Positions 4,198 through 6,038 of a stretch of DNA of 6,038 nucleotides are shown here, one piece after another. This stretch comes from Bacteroidota bacterium (lineage in GTDB: Bacteria > Bacteroidota > Bacteroidia > NS11-12g > UBA9320), in NCBI GenBank assembly GCA_003484585.1, contig DNBZ01000182.1:1-6038 (forward strand), given 5' to 3'. The position numbers and the translations under genes are program-made. Each line of letters starts with the position of its first letter. The first letter of the stretch is position 1. The notes beneath the pieces are model-generated. The model did no database searches. It was given only the letters and a program-made list of their open reading frames with translations, and was not told where the DNA came from.

Positions 4198-6038
4198 AAG
4201 ACAAATTACTAACTATACAAGACGCTATAAGAGGATATCATTTATATCCTAAGGGATTATATGACTTGCAATGGCTACCTGGAGGAAGTTGGTTTTCTCA
4301 GATTAGAATAACGGATGACGGACAAGTAATAGAAGTACAAGAGATAGATGCCTACGGGGGTTACAGGGTGTCTGGCAGAACTATTATAGTGAGTATAGAA
4401 GACGTTAATAGTTCGCTAGCTGATGAGGATACACTAACTAGACTTCCCAGAGCTACTTGGTTAAGTGATAAAGAATTTCAATTTGTTTCTAACAAAAAGG
4501 GATACGCTTATAATATAGAAGACAAGAAAACGCGTGCACTCACATTTACCAATGAAATAGGAGTGGAGAGTCCTCAGTTATTTGCAGATGGCAGCGGTAT
4601 GTATGGCGAAACAGAAAACGGATTTGGCTATAGCAGAGATAATAGAGGAAATGAAATAGCGTCTACTACAGATGGTATAGTCATAGGAAAAGCAGTACAT
4701 CGTTCGGAGTTTGGTATTACCGCTGGACTTTTCCCTTCGCCTAGCAATAAGCTTATGGCTTACTATGAAATGGATGAACGAATGGTGACTGAATATCCCC
4801 TCTACAAGCTAATTGATACTCCTGCTACAGCCACTATGCTTCGCTACCCAACAGCGGGAGCCAAAAGCCACCATGTGAAGGTGCATATACAAAACATGAC
4901 CAATGCTGATGCTCCAGTTACTATACATACTAAGGGAGATCCAGAGCAGTTTCTCACAAATGTGAGCTGGACACCAGATGATAAATATGTACTGATAGCC
5001 ATAGTGAATAGAGCCCAAAACCATATGTGGCTAAATAAGTATGATGCCAAAACAGGAGCTTTTGTAAAAACACTTTTCGAAGAGAAGAATGATAGATATG
5101 TAGAGCCTGAGCATACTGCGATATTTCTAAAATCCGATCCTACTAAATTCGTCTGGTGGAGCGAGAGAGATGGGTATAATCATCTGTATTTATATGATGT
5201 AGAAGGAAACCTTATCAAGCAACTAACCAAAGGGAAATGGATAGTAACAGACTATCACGGGATGAGTAGTGATGGTGAAAAACTCTACATTACAGGGACT
5301 AAGGATAGTCCACTAGAGAGACATTTATATTGCGTAGATACTAAAAGTGGTAAGTCCAAAAACTTAACGAATGTATCTGGCTACCATAGTATTACTGCTA
5401 ATGAAGATTGCTCTATGTTCATAGATAACTATGCCTCTACCAAAGTGCCAAGAGAGGTCCGTTTACTAGGCGAAAAAGGAGCCGTTTTAGAAGTGCTGCA
5501 TACAGCTACGAATCCCTTGTCTGATTATAAACTAGGCGAAATGGAGCTAGGTGTACTCAAAGGAAAAAGCGGAGATGATTTACACTTTAGAGTTTTTAAG
5601 CCTATCGATTTTGATGCAAACAAAAAGTATCCAGTTGTAGTTTATTTATATAATGGACCTCACCTGCAGCTAGTGACGAATAACTGGTTAGGAGGTGCAA
5701 ATCTTTGGTACCAATGTATGGCCCAAAAGGGATATGTTGTTTTTAGTATAGATGGAAGAGGTAGTGCAGACAGAGGTTTTGAGTTTGAAAGTACTATACA
5801 CCGAAACTGCGGAGAAAAAGAAATGGAAGATCAGTTGACAGGAGTAGAATGGCTCAAGAAACAAAAGTGGGTAGATGCGGATAGACTGGGCATACACGGC
5901 TGGAGTTACGGTGGTTTTATGACTACTAGTATGATGAGTAGAAATCCGGGGGTGTTCAAAGTAGGAGTAGCCGGTGGACCGGTGATAGACTGGACACTAT
6001 ATGAGATCATGTATACCGAGCGATATATGGATACTCCA
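4143..6038 (+). CDS. ptpA: Secreted S9-family prolyl tripeptidyl peptidase (PtpA-like), 3' end cut by window
   Basis: The frame runs 632 codons from the ATG at 4143 to the window edge without a stop. The product is a prolyl oligopeptidase-clan serine peptidase closest, from memory, to P. gingivalis prolyl tripeptidyl peptidase, which releases tripeptides from N-termini after Pro. Residues 1-18 form a signal peptide (cleavage near GYS/QD), so it acts in the periplasm or outside the cell. Residues to about 460 form the beta-propeller, with VHRSEFGI (185-192), SHHVKV, FLTNVSW and SPLERHLYC as PtpA-like blocks. The alpha/beta-hydrolase domain has the oxyanion region YNGPH (503-507, with Tyr503), RGSADRG (539-545), nucleophile Ser588 in GWSYGG, and VAGGPVIDW then YEIMYTERY (620-628). 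PtpA has about 732 residues, so some 85 are missing, including the catalytic Asp and His. Dipeptidyl peptidase IV is the main alternative, but the altered double-Glu motif and Glu621 favour PtpA. The start is supported by the signal peptide. Confidence 0.9.
   Translation, partial: MRKLGILLLVSVSFFGYSQDKLLTIQDAIRGYHLYPKGLYDLQWLPGGSWFSQIRITDDGQVIEVQEIDAYGGYRVSGRTIIVSIEDVNSSLADEDTLTRLPRATWLSDKEFQFVSNKKGYAYNIEDKKTRALTFTNEIGVESPQLFADGSGMYGETENGFGYSRDNRGNEIASTTDGIVIGKAVHRSEFGITAGLFPSPSNKLMAYYEMDERMVTEYPLYKLIDTPATATMLRYPTAGAKSHHVKVHIQNMTNADAPVTIHTKGDPEQFLTNVSWTPDDKYVLIAIVNRAQNHMWLNKYDAKTGAFVKTLFEEKNDRYVEPEHTAIFLKSDPTKFVWWSERDGYNHLYLYDVEGNLIKQLTKGKWIVTDYHGMSSDGEKLYITGTKDSPLERHLYCVDTKSGKSKNLTNVSGYHSITANEDCSMFIDNYASTKVPREVRLLGEKGAVLEVLHTATNPLSDYKLGEMELGVLKGKSGDDLHFRVFKPIDFDANKKYPVVVYLYNGPHLQLVTNNWLGGANLWYQCMAQKGYVVFSIDGRGSADRGFEFESTIHRNCGEKEMEDQLTGVEWLKKQKWVDADRLGIHGWSYGGFMTTSMMSRNPGVFKVGVAGGPVIDWTLYEIMYTERYMDTP

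Noticed and set aside
4031..4252. A 73-codon + strand frame overlapping the start of the peptidase gene.
   Set aside because: It overlaps the signal-peptide region of the peptidase in another frame, and its product resembles no known family. The peptidase frame has strong family support.
4809..5050. Two overlapping - strand frames of about 70 codons opposite the peptidase.
   Set aside because: Both are antisense to conserved propeller-domain codons and neither shows a recognisable domain or promoter.
1..6038. A defence system, mobile element, CRISPR array or novel gene cluster.
   Set aside because: Every long frame that is not a shadow belongs to a recognisable housekeeping or widespread family. 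There are no terminal repeats, transposase, integrase, regular repeat arrays or abrupt changes of base composition.

Overview
This window looks like ordinary chromosomal DNA of a member of the Bacteroidota. The evidence is its AT-rich composition, the order parA-parB-DUF5683, a lysine-rich cold-shock protein of a kind typical of this phylum, a secreted peptidase that closely resembles Porphyromonas gingivalis prolyl tripeptidyl peptidase, TAnnTTTG-type promoter elements, and the near absence of Shine-Dalgarno sequences. The genus cannot be named from the sequence alone.

Left part (1-3194, all + strand). The window opens inside parA, only about ten codons after its start. parB follows with no gap (TAA directly followed by ATG). 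Together they form the chromosome segregation pair. Sixteen bases later comes a small envelope protein with a signal peptide and a DUF5683 domain, a frequent neighbour of parAB in this phylum. After a 49-base gap comes an NAD-dependent 3-hydroxyacyl-CoA (3-hydroxybutyryl-CoA) dehydrogenase with all four catalytic residues present. A strong rho-independent terminator at 3236-3266 closes this run of genes.

Middle (3195-4142). The region between the dehydrogenase and the cold-shock gene is a convergent junction. It holds one terminator for each strand and a third, weaker hairpin between them. The cold-shock gene is on the - strand at 3418-3867. It encodes a basic, coiled-coil-like N-terminus joined to a C-terminal cold-shock domain. 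It has its own TAnnTTTG promoter element, which also argues against a longer start at 3951.

Right part (4143-6038, + strand). A long reading frame runs off the window edge without a stop. It encodes a secreted S9-family serine peptidase most like prolyl tripeptidyl peptidase (PtpA), with its nucleophile in GWSYGG. About 85 C-terminal residues, including the catalytic Asp and His, lie beyond the window. Its upstream region carries a 14-bp inverted repeat that encloses the start codon and two TTTATCC heptamers spaced 11 bp apart.

I see no mobile element, CRISPR array, RNA gene, phage gene or defence system. The observations worth a second look are regulatory (possible leaderless promoters and the hairpin around the peptidase start) and family-level (the altered double-Glu motif of the peptidase, and the N-terminal region of the cold-shock protein).
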